A DNA stretch of 64,000 nucleotides from Agathobaculum desmolans ATCC 43058 (GTDB taxonomy: Bacteria > Bacillota > Clostridia > Oscillospirales > Butyricicoccaceae), in NCBI RefSeq assembly GCF_000701665.1, contig NZ_JNJN01000006.1, positions 1-64,000 on the forward strand, in the 5' to 3' direction. The notes under the pieces are model-generated. The model did no database searches and had not been told where the DNA came from. It worked only from the letters and a program-made list of their open reading frames with translations. Shown in pieces: positions 25,283 through 33,927 of the stretch (within the stretch, counting starts at the first letter, position 1; every line of letters begins with the position of its first letter). A program made the translations under genes and the position numbers.

Positions 25283-26572
25283 ATGAAGCAGGATATGATT
25301 GTGATCCTCGATTTGGGCAGCGATGAAAACCCGCGCCTTGCCCGTGAGATCCGCGCGCTGGGCGTATACAGCGAGATCCACCCGCACGATATTACCGCAG
25401 AAGAACTGGCCGCTCTGCCGAATGTAAAAGGCGTGATTCTAAACGGCGGCCCGAACCGCATCGTCGATGGGGTGGAAATTGATGTTGCCAAGGATATTTA
25501 CAATGCGCCGGTTCCGGTGCTGCTGGCCGACCACAAAGGTGACAAACCATGGCCGGTAGATGCCGAAGCACGCAAAGAGGCTCTGAGCAATTTTGTTTTC
25601 GGCATTTGCGGCGCACAGGCAAACTGGAATATGGAAAACTTTATCGCCGATCAGGTAGACCTGATCCGTCAGCAAGTAGGCGACAAAAAGGTGCTGCTTG
25701 CATTATCCGGCGGTGTAGATTCCTCCGTGGTAGCCGCGCTGCTGATCAAAGCCGTTGGAAAGCAGCTTACCTGCGTGCATGTCAACCACGGCCTGCTGCG
25801 CAAGGGCGAACCCGAGGAGGTAGTCCGCGTCTTCCGTGATGAAATGGATGCCAATCTGATCTACGTTGATGCCGTAGATCGTTTTCTGGACAAGCTGGCC
25901 GGTGTAGCTGATCCGGAATCCAAGCGCAAGATTATCGGCGCAGAATTTATCCGCGTATTTGAAGAGGAAGCGCGCAAGCTTGATGGAATCGCATTTTTGG
26001 GACAAGGTACCATCTATCCCGATATCATCGAATCCGGTACCAAAACGGTGAAAGCAGTCAAGAGCCATCACAATGTCGGCGGTCTGCCGGAGGATCTGGA
26101 CTTTGAACTGGTCGAACCCCTTAAAATGCTCTTCAAGGATGAAGTGCGGGCCTGCGGCAAAGCGCTCGGTCTGCCGGATTCCATGGTATACCGCCAGCCC
26201 TTCCCCGGCCCCGGCTTGGGCGTGCGCTGCCTCGGCGCGATCACGCGCGACCGTCTGGAAGCGGTTCGCGAATCGGACGCGATCCTGCGCGAAGAATTTG
26301 CTGCTAACGGTTTGGAAGGCAAGGTATGGCAATATTTTACTGCTGTGCCCGATTTGAAATCGGTTGGTGTACGAGACGGCAAGCGTGCTGATGAATGGCC
26401 CTGCATTCTGCGTGCAGTCAATACAGTTGATGCAATGACCGCCACTGTGGAGGATGTTCCGTTCGCCCTTCTGCAAAAAATCACTGCCCGTATTACAAGC
26501 GAAGTCAAGGGCATTAACCGCGTTCTGTATGATTTGACGCCTAAGCCGACCGGCACGATCGAATGGGAATAA
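25283..26572 (+). CDS. guaA: GMP synthase with a degenerate, shortened glutaminase domain
   Basis: A 429-residue enzyme converting XMP to GMP. The ATP pyrophosphatase domain is complete, with the PP-loop SGGVDSS (142-148), GQGTIYPDIIES and the C-terminal dimerisation domain with QPFPGPGLGVR and the TPKPTGTIEWE end. The N-terminal class I glutaminase domain is only about 115 residues instead of about 190. It begins normally (MIVILDLGSDENPRLAREIR, KGVILNGGPNRI) but goes from PVPVLLADHKG to NFVFGICGAQANWNMENFI, losing the catalytic Cys elbow (GICYGMQ) and the His-Glu pair. It should need free ammonia or a separate amidotransferase. GGAGG precedes ATG 25283. Confidence 0.93.
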   Translation: MKQDMIVILDLGSDENPRLAREIRALGVYSEIHPHDITAEELAALPNVKGVILNGGPNRIVDGVEIDVAKDIYNAPVPVLLADHKGDKPWPVDAEARKEALSNFVFGICGAQANWNMENFIADQVDLIRQQVGDKKVLLALSGGVDSSVVAALLIKAVGKQLTCVHVNHGLLRKGEPEEVVRVFRDEMDANLIYVDAVDRFLDKLAGVADPESKRKIIGAEFIRVFEEEARKLDGIAFLGQGTIYPDIIESGTKTVKAVKSHHNVGGLPEDLDFELVEPLKMLFKDEVRACGKALGLPDSMVYRQPFPGPGLGVRCLGAITRDRLEAVRESDAILREEFAANGLEGKVWQYFTAVPDLKSVGVRDGKRADEWPCILRAVNTVDAMTATVEDVPFALLQKITARITSEVKGINRVLYDLTPKPTGTIEWE

Positions 26573-26659
26573 CGATATCCTCCCCTGACAAATCATCTTT
26601 TTTCTGATGGCGTTGCGTCCTTTTGGAAATTGACCAATATCAGCATCGCCTACGAATAT

Positions 26660-26690
26660 CTGTAAAAAACTGTGTTTTTTCGGCAATCTA
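26660..26690. repeat. Remnant of the multi-hairpin repeat
   Basis: CTGTAAAAAACTGTG, then TTTTTTCGGCAATCTAAG, resembles the copy 1 segment CTGTCGAAAAACTTCG, then TTTTTCTGACAATCTATG. No further stems of the repeat are left. Confidence 0.45.
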
Positions 26691-26694
26691 AGCA

Positions 26695-26745
26695 AAAAGG
26701 CAGCCACTCTGTTAACCATTTCGGTTGGCAGAGTGGCTGCCTTTT
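26695..26745 (+). terminator. Terminator after guaA
   Basis: AAAAGGCAGCCACTCTG pairs over 17 bases with CAGAGTGGCTGCCTTTT; a T-run is part of the right arm. Confidence 0.8.
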
Positions 26746-26867
26746 CACAAAATCCTATCCGCATCCATAATCTATTCACACCATATACCACTCGGCATGC
26801 AGCAATAAACCGCACATATCATATTGGTATTTCGAGCAATAACAATGTACACGGCAAACCATATGCC

Positions 26868-26905
26868 AAACGGCGGAGGCATTCTACAAGATGCCTCCGC
26901 CGTTT
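26868..26905 (-). terminator. Terminator after the Rrf2 gene
   Basis: A perfect 15-bp stem, AAACGGCGGAGGCAT/ATGCCTCCGCCGTTT, 21 bases after the Rrf2 stop. Confidence 0.75.
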
Positions 26906-26926
26906 ATGATATAATGATCAATTGAT

Positions 26927-27355
26927 TTAGATTGAAAAATTCAATGTTTTTCCTTGATTAACCAATTCTTCCAACGTAACAGAATCCACATACCGATTGA
27001 CAACATCATACAATCCGCGCCAAAACTCGAGCGTAACACATTCATCCGCCCGCGGACACTCCACCGGATCCTTCGCCAAACAGGCTACCGGTGCCAACGG
27101 TCCCTCTGTAATTCGCAGAATATCGCCCACAGTATAATCCGCAGCCGGTTTCGCCAGTTGATACCCGCCTTGCGCTCCACGGGTAGAGGTAACAAATCCT
27201 GCACGCGATAGCTGCACGACGATCTGCTCCAAATACTTGGCTGATATCTCCTGTCGTTTGGAGATATCACGAAGCGGAATATAACCTGCCGCATCGTGCT
27301 GTGCCAAATCGATCATCAAACGAAGTGCATACCTTCCTTTTGTCGAAATCTTCAT
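26927..27355 (-). CDS. Rrf2-family transcriptional regulator with three cysteines
   Basis: A 142-residue winged-helix regulator (MKISTKGRYALRLMIDLAQ, KYLEQIVVQLSRAGFVTSTRGAQGGYQLAK). The region CLAKDPVECPRADEC (about residues 92-106) supplies the three cysteines that hold an Fe-S cluster in IscR/CymR-like members. It could sense iron-sulfur or cysteine status; no isc, suf or cysteine genes are next to it. It is 71 bases downstream of the GTPase-nuclease gene in the same direction. Confidence 0.9.
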   Translation of the reverse strand: MKISTKGRYALRLMIDLAQHDAAGYIPLRDISKRQEISAKYLEQIVVQLSRAGFVTSTRGAQGGYQLAKPAADYTVGDILRITEGPLAPVACLAKDPVECPRADECVTLEFWRGLYDVVNRYVDSVTLEELVNQGKTLNFSI

Positions 27356-27426
27356 AGGCAGTTTCCCCCCTCGCCCTTATTATGCCACAATTTTACTCCA
27401 ATTTCAAGGATATCCTGTCACTGATT

Positions 27427-30009
27427 TTACAGGCGTTTCATAACACTCTGAATATGCCGCTCTGCCTGCTCTACTTCCCATTGCAGCTCAGTAGCGGAAA
27501 TGCGCTCCGCGCCATGACCAAGAATGATCATCTGCTCCATCCCATCCGAAGTGGCCACACGCACCCGATGCTTACGCGACAGGTCATAAGACGCCTGTTC
27601 GATATACATGTCTGCGGTTTCCGCCTCTTTGGTATACACCACATGCATCCCATGCCGTTTTTCAACCGATCCGGTTCCGCCTTTAACCTTATAGGCATCA
27701 AAAACCACAATCAGCCGGCATTTGCGCACCGCCTGATAATCACTGAGCCGATTGATCAGCATTTCCCGTGCTGCATTGATATCTCCGTCCGCCACCGCAT
27801 GCAGCTCATCCCACGCAAAAATGATATTATAACCATCCACCAGCAGATAATCGTCCGCACGGATCCGGGTTACATAAAGCTGTTCCATAGTTTCCGCTTT
27901 TTTCCGGCTTTGCTGAAAGGCTTCAAAGCCGCGGTCCTTGATTGGCCCGTAGGTGCGTTCAAACAAAGCGCGCAATTCTCGTTCATCCGCCACACCAGCT
28001 GTGCTGCTGCCCGGCCGGAACATTGGAGCCGTATCCGATTCCGGCTCTGCTTCCAGCCGCATACCAGGATCGACATGTGCATGTGCGCGTACTTCATCCC
28101 ATTTCACAACGTACCCCGCACCATGTGCACAGAATACCGAATCCGGAGTATTTTCCACATCACGTGTGGGATCATACCCCATCGCTTCGATCACCTGCGC
28201 CGCATTATGGCAGGGTGCATAACCATCCGGTACACAGGATAGGCGTCCCCGTCCCTTGGTGTATGCCGCAACCTCGGTCCAATAATTCCGCATCGAGGCA
28301 ACCGGTGCGCGGCCGGTTAAAACCGCACCGGCAGCAGTCTGCTCCGGTGCATCAAAGGTGCCGTCCATGCGCTGTACATCAGTCATCGCACGCCCCACGC
28401 AATCCTCGGGCAGCTCCAACCGGAACGCATAATACGGTTCCAGCAGCACACTATCTGCCTGCATCAGGCCGTTACGCACTGCACGGTAAGTCGCCTCGCG
28501 GAAATCACCGCCCTCGGTATGCTTCACATGCGCCCGGCCAGCCAGCAGCGTAATGTGCAAATCGGTTACGGGCGCACCGGTCAGCACTCCCACATGTGTT
28601 TTTTCCGCCAAATGCGTTAGAATCAGCCGCTGCCAATTCAAATCCAACTGATCGGTCGGACAATCCGCCGTAAAAACCAAACCACTGCCCCGCTCACCCG
28701 GTTCCAAAAGCAGATGTACCTCTGCATAATGCCGCAGCGGTTCAAAATGCCCCACACCGAGCGCAGGTGATGTGATCGTCTCCCGGTAAACAATGCTCCC
28801 CTCGTCAAATGACACCTGCACGCCGAAACGGTCAGCAACAAGGCGGGACAGTACCTCCAGCTGTACCTCCCCCATCAGCTGCACATGCAGTTCCCCCAGC
28901 CGTTCATTCCATACCACACGAAGCTGCGGATCCTCTTCTTCCAACTGCCGAAAATACTGCAGCATCGTATGTGCGTCACTGTCTTCGGGCAGCACAACAC
29001 GGTAGCCGAGCACCGGTTCCAACACCGGCGGTATCGCACCGGCAGCGCTGCCAAGCCCGATCCCCGGCCGGGTGTGCGTCAACCCCGTCACTGCGCAAAC
29101 CATCCCTGCTTCCGCCTGTTCCACCGCACGGAACTTTTCACCCGAGTAAATGCGGATCTGATTGACCTTTTCCTGCCACCCGCCGTCTTCCTCACCGGAC
29201 AATAAGGTGCGCACAGCCAATGCGCCGCCAGTCACTTTCAAATATGTCAGGCGGTTGCCCTGTGTATCCCGCGCGATCTTAAAAACGCGAGCACCAAAAT
29301 CCGTGCCGTATGCCGGGGCGGGCATATACCGATCCACGCCATCCAGCAAAGCATCGATCCCTTCCAGCTTGAGTGCCGATCCGAAATAACACGGAAAGAC
29401 ACGCCGCGTACCAACCAGCGCCGCAATTTCATCTGTGCAAATGTTTCCTGTTTCCAGATAACGCTCCAACAGCGTTTCCTCGCACATCGCCAGTTCCTCC
29501 TGCGCCGCCGGAGCGGTCATGTCCACACAGGCTTCATCCAGCCGGCTCTTGAGCTCACGCATCCGTGCAGTACGGTCGGTGCCCTGCAGATCCATTTTGT
29601 TAATAAACAAAAAAACCGGGATCCTGTGCCGCTCTAACAGCCGCCAAAGCGTTTCCGTGTGCGCCTGCACGCCATCCGTACCGTTGATCACAAGCACCGC
29701 GCAATCGAGCACCTGCAGCGTCCGCTCCATTTCTGCAGAAAAGTCCACATGTCCCGGTGTATCCAGCAGTGTCAAATTGGTTCCCGGCAGCGACAGTTCC
29801 GCCTGCTTGGAAAAAATCGTGATCCCGCGTTCCCGTTCCAACGCAAAAGTATCTAAAAAAGCATCTTTGTGATCCACACGGCCGAGCTTTTTCAGCGCTC
29901 CGGCCTGATAGAGCAGCGCTTCGGACAGCGTTGTTTTACCCGCATCCACGTGAGCCAACAGACCGGCACATATATGTTTTTTTATCGGTTCAGGCGCTTG
30001 TCTGCTCAC
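27427..30009 (-). CDS. TetM-like translational GTPase fused to a C-terminal NYN (Rae1/YacP-type) nuclease domain
   Basis: An 860-residue fusion. Residues about 9-640 follow EF-G/TetM: G1 AHVDAGKTT, G2 ERGITI, G3 DTPGHVD, G4 NKMD, then domains II-V with RLVADRFGVQVSFDEGSIVYRETI. After a linker with a charged helix (about 680-715), residues 719-860 form a NYN domain: LLVDGYNIIFAWDEL, LIVVFDAYKVKGG, ETADMYIEQ and VATSDGMEQ give the acidic residues of the PIN-like metal site. Rae1 of Bacillus cleaves mRNA in the ribosomal A site, so a GTPase-delivered ribosomal nuclease is suggested. GTG 30009 has GAAGGAG eight bases ahead; an ATG at 30033 lacks one. Confidence 0.88.
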   Translation of the reverse strand: MSRQAPEPIKKHICAGLLAHVDAGKTTLSEALLYQAGALKKLGRVDHKDAFLDTFALERERGITIFSKQAELSLPGTNLTLLDTPGHVDFSAEMERTLQVLDCAVLVINGTDGVQAHTETLWRLLERHRIPVFLFINKMDLQGTDRTARMRELKSRLDEACVDMTAPAAQEELAMCEETLLERYLETGNICTDEIAALVGTRRVFPCYFGSALKLEGIDALLDGVDRYMPAPAYGTDFGARVFKIARDTQGNRLTYLKVTGGALAVRTLLSGEEDGGWQEKVNQIRIYSGEKFRAVEQAEAGMVCAVTGLTHTRPGIGLGSAAGAIPPVLEPVLGYRVVLPEDSDAHTMLQYFRQLEEEDPQLRVVWNERLGELHVQLMGEVQLEVLSRLVADRFGVQVSFDEGSIVYRETITSPALGVGHFEPLRHYAEVHLLLEPGERGSGLVFTADCPTDQLDLNWQRLILTHLAEKTHVGVLTGAPVTDLHITLLAGRAHVKHTEGGDFREATYRAVRNGLMQADSVLLEPYYAFRLELPEDCVGRAMTDVQRMDGTFDAPEQTAAGAVLTGRAPVASMRNYWTEVAAYTKGRGRLSCVPDGYAPCHNAAQVIEAMGYDPTRDVENTPDSVFCAHGAGYVVKWDEVRAHAHVDPGMRLEAEPESDTAPMFRPGSSTAGVADERELRALFERTYGPIKDRGFEAFQQSRKKAETMEQLYVTRIRADDYLLVDGYNIIFAWDELHAVADGDINAAREMLINRLSDYQAVRKCRLIVVFDAYKVKGGTGSVEKRHGMHVVYTKEAETADMYIEQASYDLSRKHRVRVATSDGMEQMIILGHGAERISATELQWEVEQAERHIQSVMKRL

Positions 30010-30043
30010 AAACACCGCTCCTTCCGCAATCATATTCTTTTTT

Positions 30044-30052
30044 AGTATACCA
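30044..30052 (-). promoter_or_regulatory. Extended -10 promoter of the GTPase-NYN gene
   Basis: Minus-strand TGGTATACT, an extended -10 element, about 35 bases before the start codon. No good -35 is seen, which is common for extended -10 promoters. Confidence 0.45.
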
Positions 30053-30274
30053 CAGAGAACCGCAGCAGTCGAGTTCTGTTATACACCAGCTCTTCAAAGT
30101 TTTATGTCTGCCGCACGCATTTTTCACATAAGCGTACCATTTCTTGATGAATTCACACATTTAGATCAACTTTTCCCATGATTCACATCAATTTCATCAC
30201 ATATGTGCAGTATTTTCGCACAAGATACTATCAGCAAAACCCAAAACACCAACACAAAAAGGAGAGAACAAATC

Positions 30275-30490
30275 ATGACGAACACGAAAAACGGCTCTAA
30301 TCAGGGTATGGTACCGGAAGCACGCGAAGCAATGGATCGCTTTAAGATGGAAGCGGCGGCCGAGGTCGGCGTCAACCTCAAGCAGGGCTATAACGGCGAT
30401 CTGACATCCCGTCAGGCCGGTTCTGTTGGCGGTCAGATGGTCAAGAAGATGATCGAATCTTATGAGCAGAAGCTGGCCGGTCAGGGCTAA
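30275..30490 (+). CDS. Alpha/beta-type small acid-soluble spore protein
   Basis: A 71-residue SASP that coats and protects DNA in dormant spores. The conserved blocks EAREAMDRFKMEAAAEVGVN and YNGDLTSRQAGSVGGQMVKK are present; the EVGV segment contains the cleavage site for the germination protease GPR. AGGAGA precedes ATG 30275. Such genes are expressed late in the forespore under sigma-G, but I could not place a convincing sigma-G promoter. It shows that the organism sporulates or descends from a sporulator. Confidence 0.95.
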   Translation: MTNTKNGSNQGMVPEAREAMDRFKMEAAAEVGVNLKQGYNGDLTSRQAGSVGGQMVKKMIESYEQKLAGQG

Positions 30491-30505
30491 GCCTTCCGTA
30501 TAAGC

Positions 30506-30548
30506 AAAAGCGCGTTGTTTTCGGAAATTCCGAAAACAACGCGCTTTT
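30506..30548 (+). terminator. Terminator between the SASP gene and ptsI
   Basis: A near-perfect 20-bp stem: AAAAGCGCGTTGTTTTCGGA pairs with TCCGAAAACAACGCGCTTTT. It lies between convergent genes and can act on both. Confidence 0.85.
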
Positions 30549-30557
30549 CCTTTTAAT

Positions 30558-32270
30558 TTAACCGCGCCATGCAGCAAACATCTGCTCCGCCTCGGTAGCG
30601 CTGGCCGCCATGACCAGTTTATCCGCCAGTTCCTTGCACTCCGCGTAAGAATGTGCTGCCAAATCCGCCTTGGCTGCCAGCATTGCAGAAGCCGACATCG
30701 ACAGATTGGTCACACCCAAGCCGCACAGCACCGGCGCCATGCCCGGCGTGCCGGCCATTTCGCCGCATACGCCCACTTCAATACCATTCTCGTTGGCAGC
30801 CTTGGCTGTCATTGCGATCAGGCGCAGCACGCCCGGATGCAGCGGACGATACAGATAGGAGATTTTCTCGTTGATACGATCCACCGCGCAGGAATACTGG
30901 ATCAAATCGTTCGTGCCGATTGAGAAGAAATCCACTTCCTTAGCCAGCATATCCGCACATACAGCCGCCACCGGGATCTCTACCATAATGCCGACCTTAA
31001 CATCCGGATTAAACGGCACCCCTTCTGCCTTCAGCAGATCCTTAGCCTGCTGGAGCACCTGCTTGGCATTGCGGATCTCCTCGATCGACGAGATCATCGG
31101 GAACATAATGCGCAGATCACCAAACTGCGCCGCACGCAGCAGGGCGCGCAGCTGGGTCAGGAACAGGTCGGTCTTATTCAGACAGATGCGAATCGCACGG
31201 TAACCGAGGAAGGGGTTCTGCTCCTTCTCCAGCTCCAGCGCGGGCACCTCCTTATCGCCGCCGATATCCAGCGTGCGGATAATGACCGGCTTGCCTGCCA
31301 TTGTCTGGCAGGCCGTTTTATATGCCTCAAACTGCTCCTCTTCGCTCGGCAGGTCATTGCGGTCCATAAACAGGAATTCCGAACGGAATAGGCCAACACC
31401 TTCGCCGCCCAATTCTGCCACACGCACCGCGTCATCCGGCGTACCGATATTGCCTTCGATCACGATGCGGCGTCCGTCGCTCGTTGCGCCCTCGCGGTCC
31501 TTAAACTGCGCCAGCATGGCACGGCGTGCATCTTCCGCCTTTTTCTTTTCTTCAAACTGCGCCAGCGTTTCCGCGTCCGGCGCCGCGATCACCTCGCCTG
31601 CCGCGCCATCCAGCAGAAGCTTGGTTCCATCTGCGATCCCATCCGCCTTATCACCTGCGCCAGCCACCGCCGGGATGCCCATCGAACGCGCCATGATGGC
31701 GGAATGGCTCGTCCGCCCGCCGATCCGGGTGATAAAGCCGACTACCGGCTTGCTGCCGATTTTTGCTGTATCGGACGGTGTCAGATCATTTGCAATCAAG
31801 ATGCACGGCTCCGTGATCGCATCGATCGCATTATCCGCAATCCCTTTGAGGTTTTTCAGTACACGCTTGGAAATATCACCGATATCAGCCGCACGCGCCT
31901 GCATATATTCGCTGTCCATCGCGCGGAACATCGCCTGGAAATTCTCGCAGTTGACAAAGCACGCGTATTCTGCACACACCTTATCATCCGCAACCAGATT
32001 TGTCATCCCTTCCACAAAATCGGGATCATCCAGCATCATCAGGTGCGCGTCAAAAATTTCCGCCTCCGCCGCACCGATGGTCTTTTCCGCCTCATCCCGC
32101 AGCGCTTCGATCTGCCGTTTCGCTTTGTCCACCGCATCCGTCACGCGCTGCTGCTCCGCCGCAACATCCGTAATCGTATTTTTTACTACACTCAGGTCTT
32201 CTTCCTTAATTACAAGCGCCTTTGCGTGTGCAAGGCCTTCCGAAACACCGATCGCCTTAAACTTAACCAT
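30558..32270 (-). CDS. ptsI: PTS enzyme I (phosphoenolpyruvate-protein phosphotransferase)
   Basis: A 570-residue cytosolic enzyme that takes phosphate from PEP and passes it to HPr, starting sugar uptake by the PTS. The phosphorylated histidine is H189 in GGRTSHSAIMAR. The PEP-binding barrel shows FRSEFLFMDR, the QYSCAVDR motif and the catalytic Cys in VCGEMAG. An ATG at 32276 is too close to GGGAGG; the ATG at 32270 is eight bases from it and was chosen. ptsH is not in the window. Confidence 0.96.
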   Translation of the reverse strand: MVKFKAIGVSEGLAHAKALVIKEEDLSVVKNTITDVAAEQQRVTDAVDKAKRQIEALRDEAEKTIGAAEAEIFDAHLMMLDDPDFVEGMTNLVADDKVCAEYACFVNCENFQAMFRAMDSEYMQARAADIGDISKRVLKNLKGIADNAIDAITEPCILIANDLTPSDTAKIGSKPVVGFITRIGGRTSHSAIMARSMGIPAVAGAGDKADGIADGTKLLLDGAAGEVIAAPDAETLAQFEEKKKAEDARRAMLAQFKDREGATSDGRRIVIEGNIGTPDDAVRVAELGGEGVGLFRSEFLFMDRNDLPSEEEQFEAYKTACQTMAGKPVIIRTLDIGGDKEVPALELEKEQNPFLGYRAIRICLNKTDLFLTQLRALLRAAQFGDLRIMFPMISSIEEIRNAKQVLQQAKDLLKAEGVPFNPDVKVGIMVEIPVAAVCADMLAKEVDFFSIGTNDLIQYSCAVDRINEKISYLYRPLHPGVLRLIAMTAKAANENGIEVGVCGEMAGTPGMAPVLCGLGVTNLSMSASAMLAAKADLAAHSYAECKELADKLVMAASATEAEQMFAAWRG

Positions 32271-32319
32271 GAACATTTCCTCCCACTACTTGTAAGCCAT
32301 AAACAAATCCCTTATCTTT

Positions 32320-32348
32320 ATTTTACGTTAAATTGTTTAATACGTCAA
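32320..32348 (-). promoter_or_regulatory. ptsI promoter
   Basis: Minus-strand TTGACG (32348-32343), 17-base spacer, TAAAAT (32325-32320), 50 bases before the start codon. Confidence 0.7.
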
Positions 32349-32562
32349 GACGTTCCTCGCTATCGCTTTTACTGAATTTATCTTCTATTTTACTGTATTT
32401 TTACTCGTATTACCGAATGCCGGCATATCGCATCCCTTTGTGTAATTCACCTGTTTTCCACATACGTCATCCCCCCGAATTGTCCGCTTCGCCAAATCTT
32501 TCCGCACAAAGGGAAATCCTTTTGAAAAAAAGTAAAAATAGCGTGCTGGACAGGATATTTTC

Positions 32563-32571
32563 TGCTATACT
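32563..32571 (+). promoter_or_regulatory. Extended -10 promoter of the DUF1015 gene
   Basis: TGCTATACT, 40 bases before the start codon, with no clear -35. Confidence 0.5.
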
Positions 32572-32610
32572 GATATCATTCCAAATGCTTTATGAGGAGG
32601 AATTCCAACC

Positions 32611-33921
32611 ATGGCAAACCGTTGCACCCGTATCCCTTCGATCCTGTTCCCGAAAGAAGGAACCGATCTTTCCAAGTGGGCTGTCATTGCCTGTGACCAG
32701 TATACCTCACAGCCGGATTACTGGGAAGAAACCGACCGCACGGTCGGCGATGCGCCCTCTACGCTGCGCCTGACCCTGCCCGAGGTCTATCTGGAAGATG
32801 CCGATGTGGCCGACCGCACTGCAACCATCCACCGCACCATGCAGGACTATATGCAGAACGGCACCCTGCGCACCCTGCCGGCCGGTGTTGTGCTGACCGA
32901 ACGCTGGTCGGGCGGTAACTGCCCGCGCCGCGGCGTTGTGCTGGCCGTAGATCTGGAGGCCTATGAATACACCGCGGGTTCGGCTTCGCTGATCCGCCCG
33001 ACCGAAAAAACCGTCGTTGAGCGCATCCCGCCCCGCTTAAAAGTGCGGCAGGGCGCCTGCATCGAGCTGCCGCACATTATGATCCTGATCGATGATCCCG
33101 ATCGCCGCATCATTGAACCGCTCTTCGATAAAACCGCTTCGTTTTCCAAGCTGTATGATACCGACCTGATGCAGAACGGCGGCCATATCACCGGTTGGTT
33201 CATTCCGCAGGGCGCGGAAACCGATGCAATCGAAGCTGGTTTGGAGGCACTGTGCGACCGCGGCGCGTTCAACCGCAAATATGGCTGCACCGATGCACAA
33301 GCCCTCCTGCCCTACGCAGTAGGCGACGGCAACCATTCCATGGCGACCGCCAAGGCCTACTGGGAGGAGGTTAAGCAGGGACTGACTGCCGAAGAACAAG
33401 CAGACCATCCTGCACGCTACGTGCTGGTCGAAGTGGTCAATATCCACGACGAAAGCCTGATCATCGAACCGATCCACCGTATCCTGTTCGGCGTGCAGAC
33501 CGAAAACCTGCTGACTGAACTGACCGCCTTCTATCAGTCGCAGGGCTGCCGCGCCTATGTTGCCGAGCAGGTACCCGCAGACGACAGCGCACACTGCTAT
33601 CCATTCCGTTCCGCAGACCGAACCGGCGTGCTGGTTGTGGAAAATCCCAAGTGGTCCATTCCGGTAGCGACCATGCAGACCGGTCTGGACGCTTATCTGG
33701 AATCCCACCCGTCAGTCAAAATCGACTATATCCACGGTGAGGACGTGATCCGGGATCTGACCGCCAAGCCGGGCAATCTGGGCTTTATCCTGCCGGATAT
33801 TGCGAAAAACGATCTGTTCCGCGGCGTTGTGTTCGACGGTGTCCTTCCCCGCAAAACCTTCTCCATGGGCGAAGCGCACGAAAAGCGCTACTACATGGAA
33901 GCCAAGGCCATTGTCAAGTAA
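32611..33921 (+). CDS. DUF1015 family protein
   Basis: A 436-residue soluble protein with the family landmarks ACDQYTSQPDYWEE near the N-terminus and YAVGDGNHSMATAKAYWE near residue 230. The family is widespread in anaerobes and its role is unproven; the GDGNHS block resembles a nucleotide- or metal-binding turn. AGGAGG precedes the ATG by ten bases. It is monocistronic and ends in a terminator that reaches into the convergent gene. Confidence 0.88.
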   Translation: MANRCTRIPSILFPKEGTDLSKWAVIACDQYTSQPDYWEETDRTVGDAPSTLRLTLPEVYLEDADVADRTATIHRTMQDYMQNGTLRTLPAGVVLTERWSGGNCPRRGVVLAVDLEAYEYTAGSASLIRPTEKTVVERIPPRLKVRQGACIELPHIMILIDDPDRRIIEPLFDKTASFSKLYDTDLMQNGGHITGWFIPQGAETDAIEAGLEALCDRGAFNRKYGCTDAQALLPYAVGDGNHSMATAKAYWEEVKQGLTAEEQADHPARYVLVEVVNIHDESLIIEPIHRILFGVQTENLLTELTAFYQSQGCRAYVAEQVPADDSAHCYPFRSADRTGVLVVENPKWSIPVATMQTGLDAYLESHPSVKIDYIHGEDVIRDLTAKPGNLGFILPDIAKNDLFRGVVFDGVLPRKTFSMGEAHEKRYYMEAKAIVK

Positions 33922-33927
33922 ACCGCT

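Larger units (their letters stand above)
26573..26926. other. Intergenic region with a repeat remnant and two terminators
   Basis: Between guaA and the Rrf2 gene there is no credible gene. It holds a fragment resembling the second stem of the multi-hairpin repeat (26660-26690) and two strong hairpins listed separately. The stretch 26750-26865 shows nothing I recognise. Confidence 0.6.
32277..32610. other. Divergent promoter region between ptsI and the DUF1015 gene
   Basis: 334 AT-rich bases without a gene. It contains the ptsI promoter and an extended -10 for the DUF1015 gene, both listed separately. The middle (about 32350-32540) shows no strong hairpin or reading frame. Confidence 0.6.

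Noticed and set aside
27427-30009. Calling the GTPase-NYN protein a tetracycline resistance determinant
   Set aside because: The resemblance to TetM is general to this GTPase class; the NYN fusion and the ordinary chromosomal setting do not support a resistance role.
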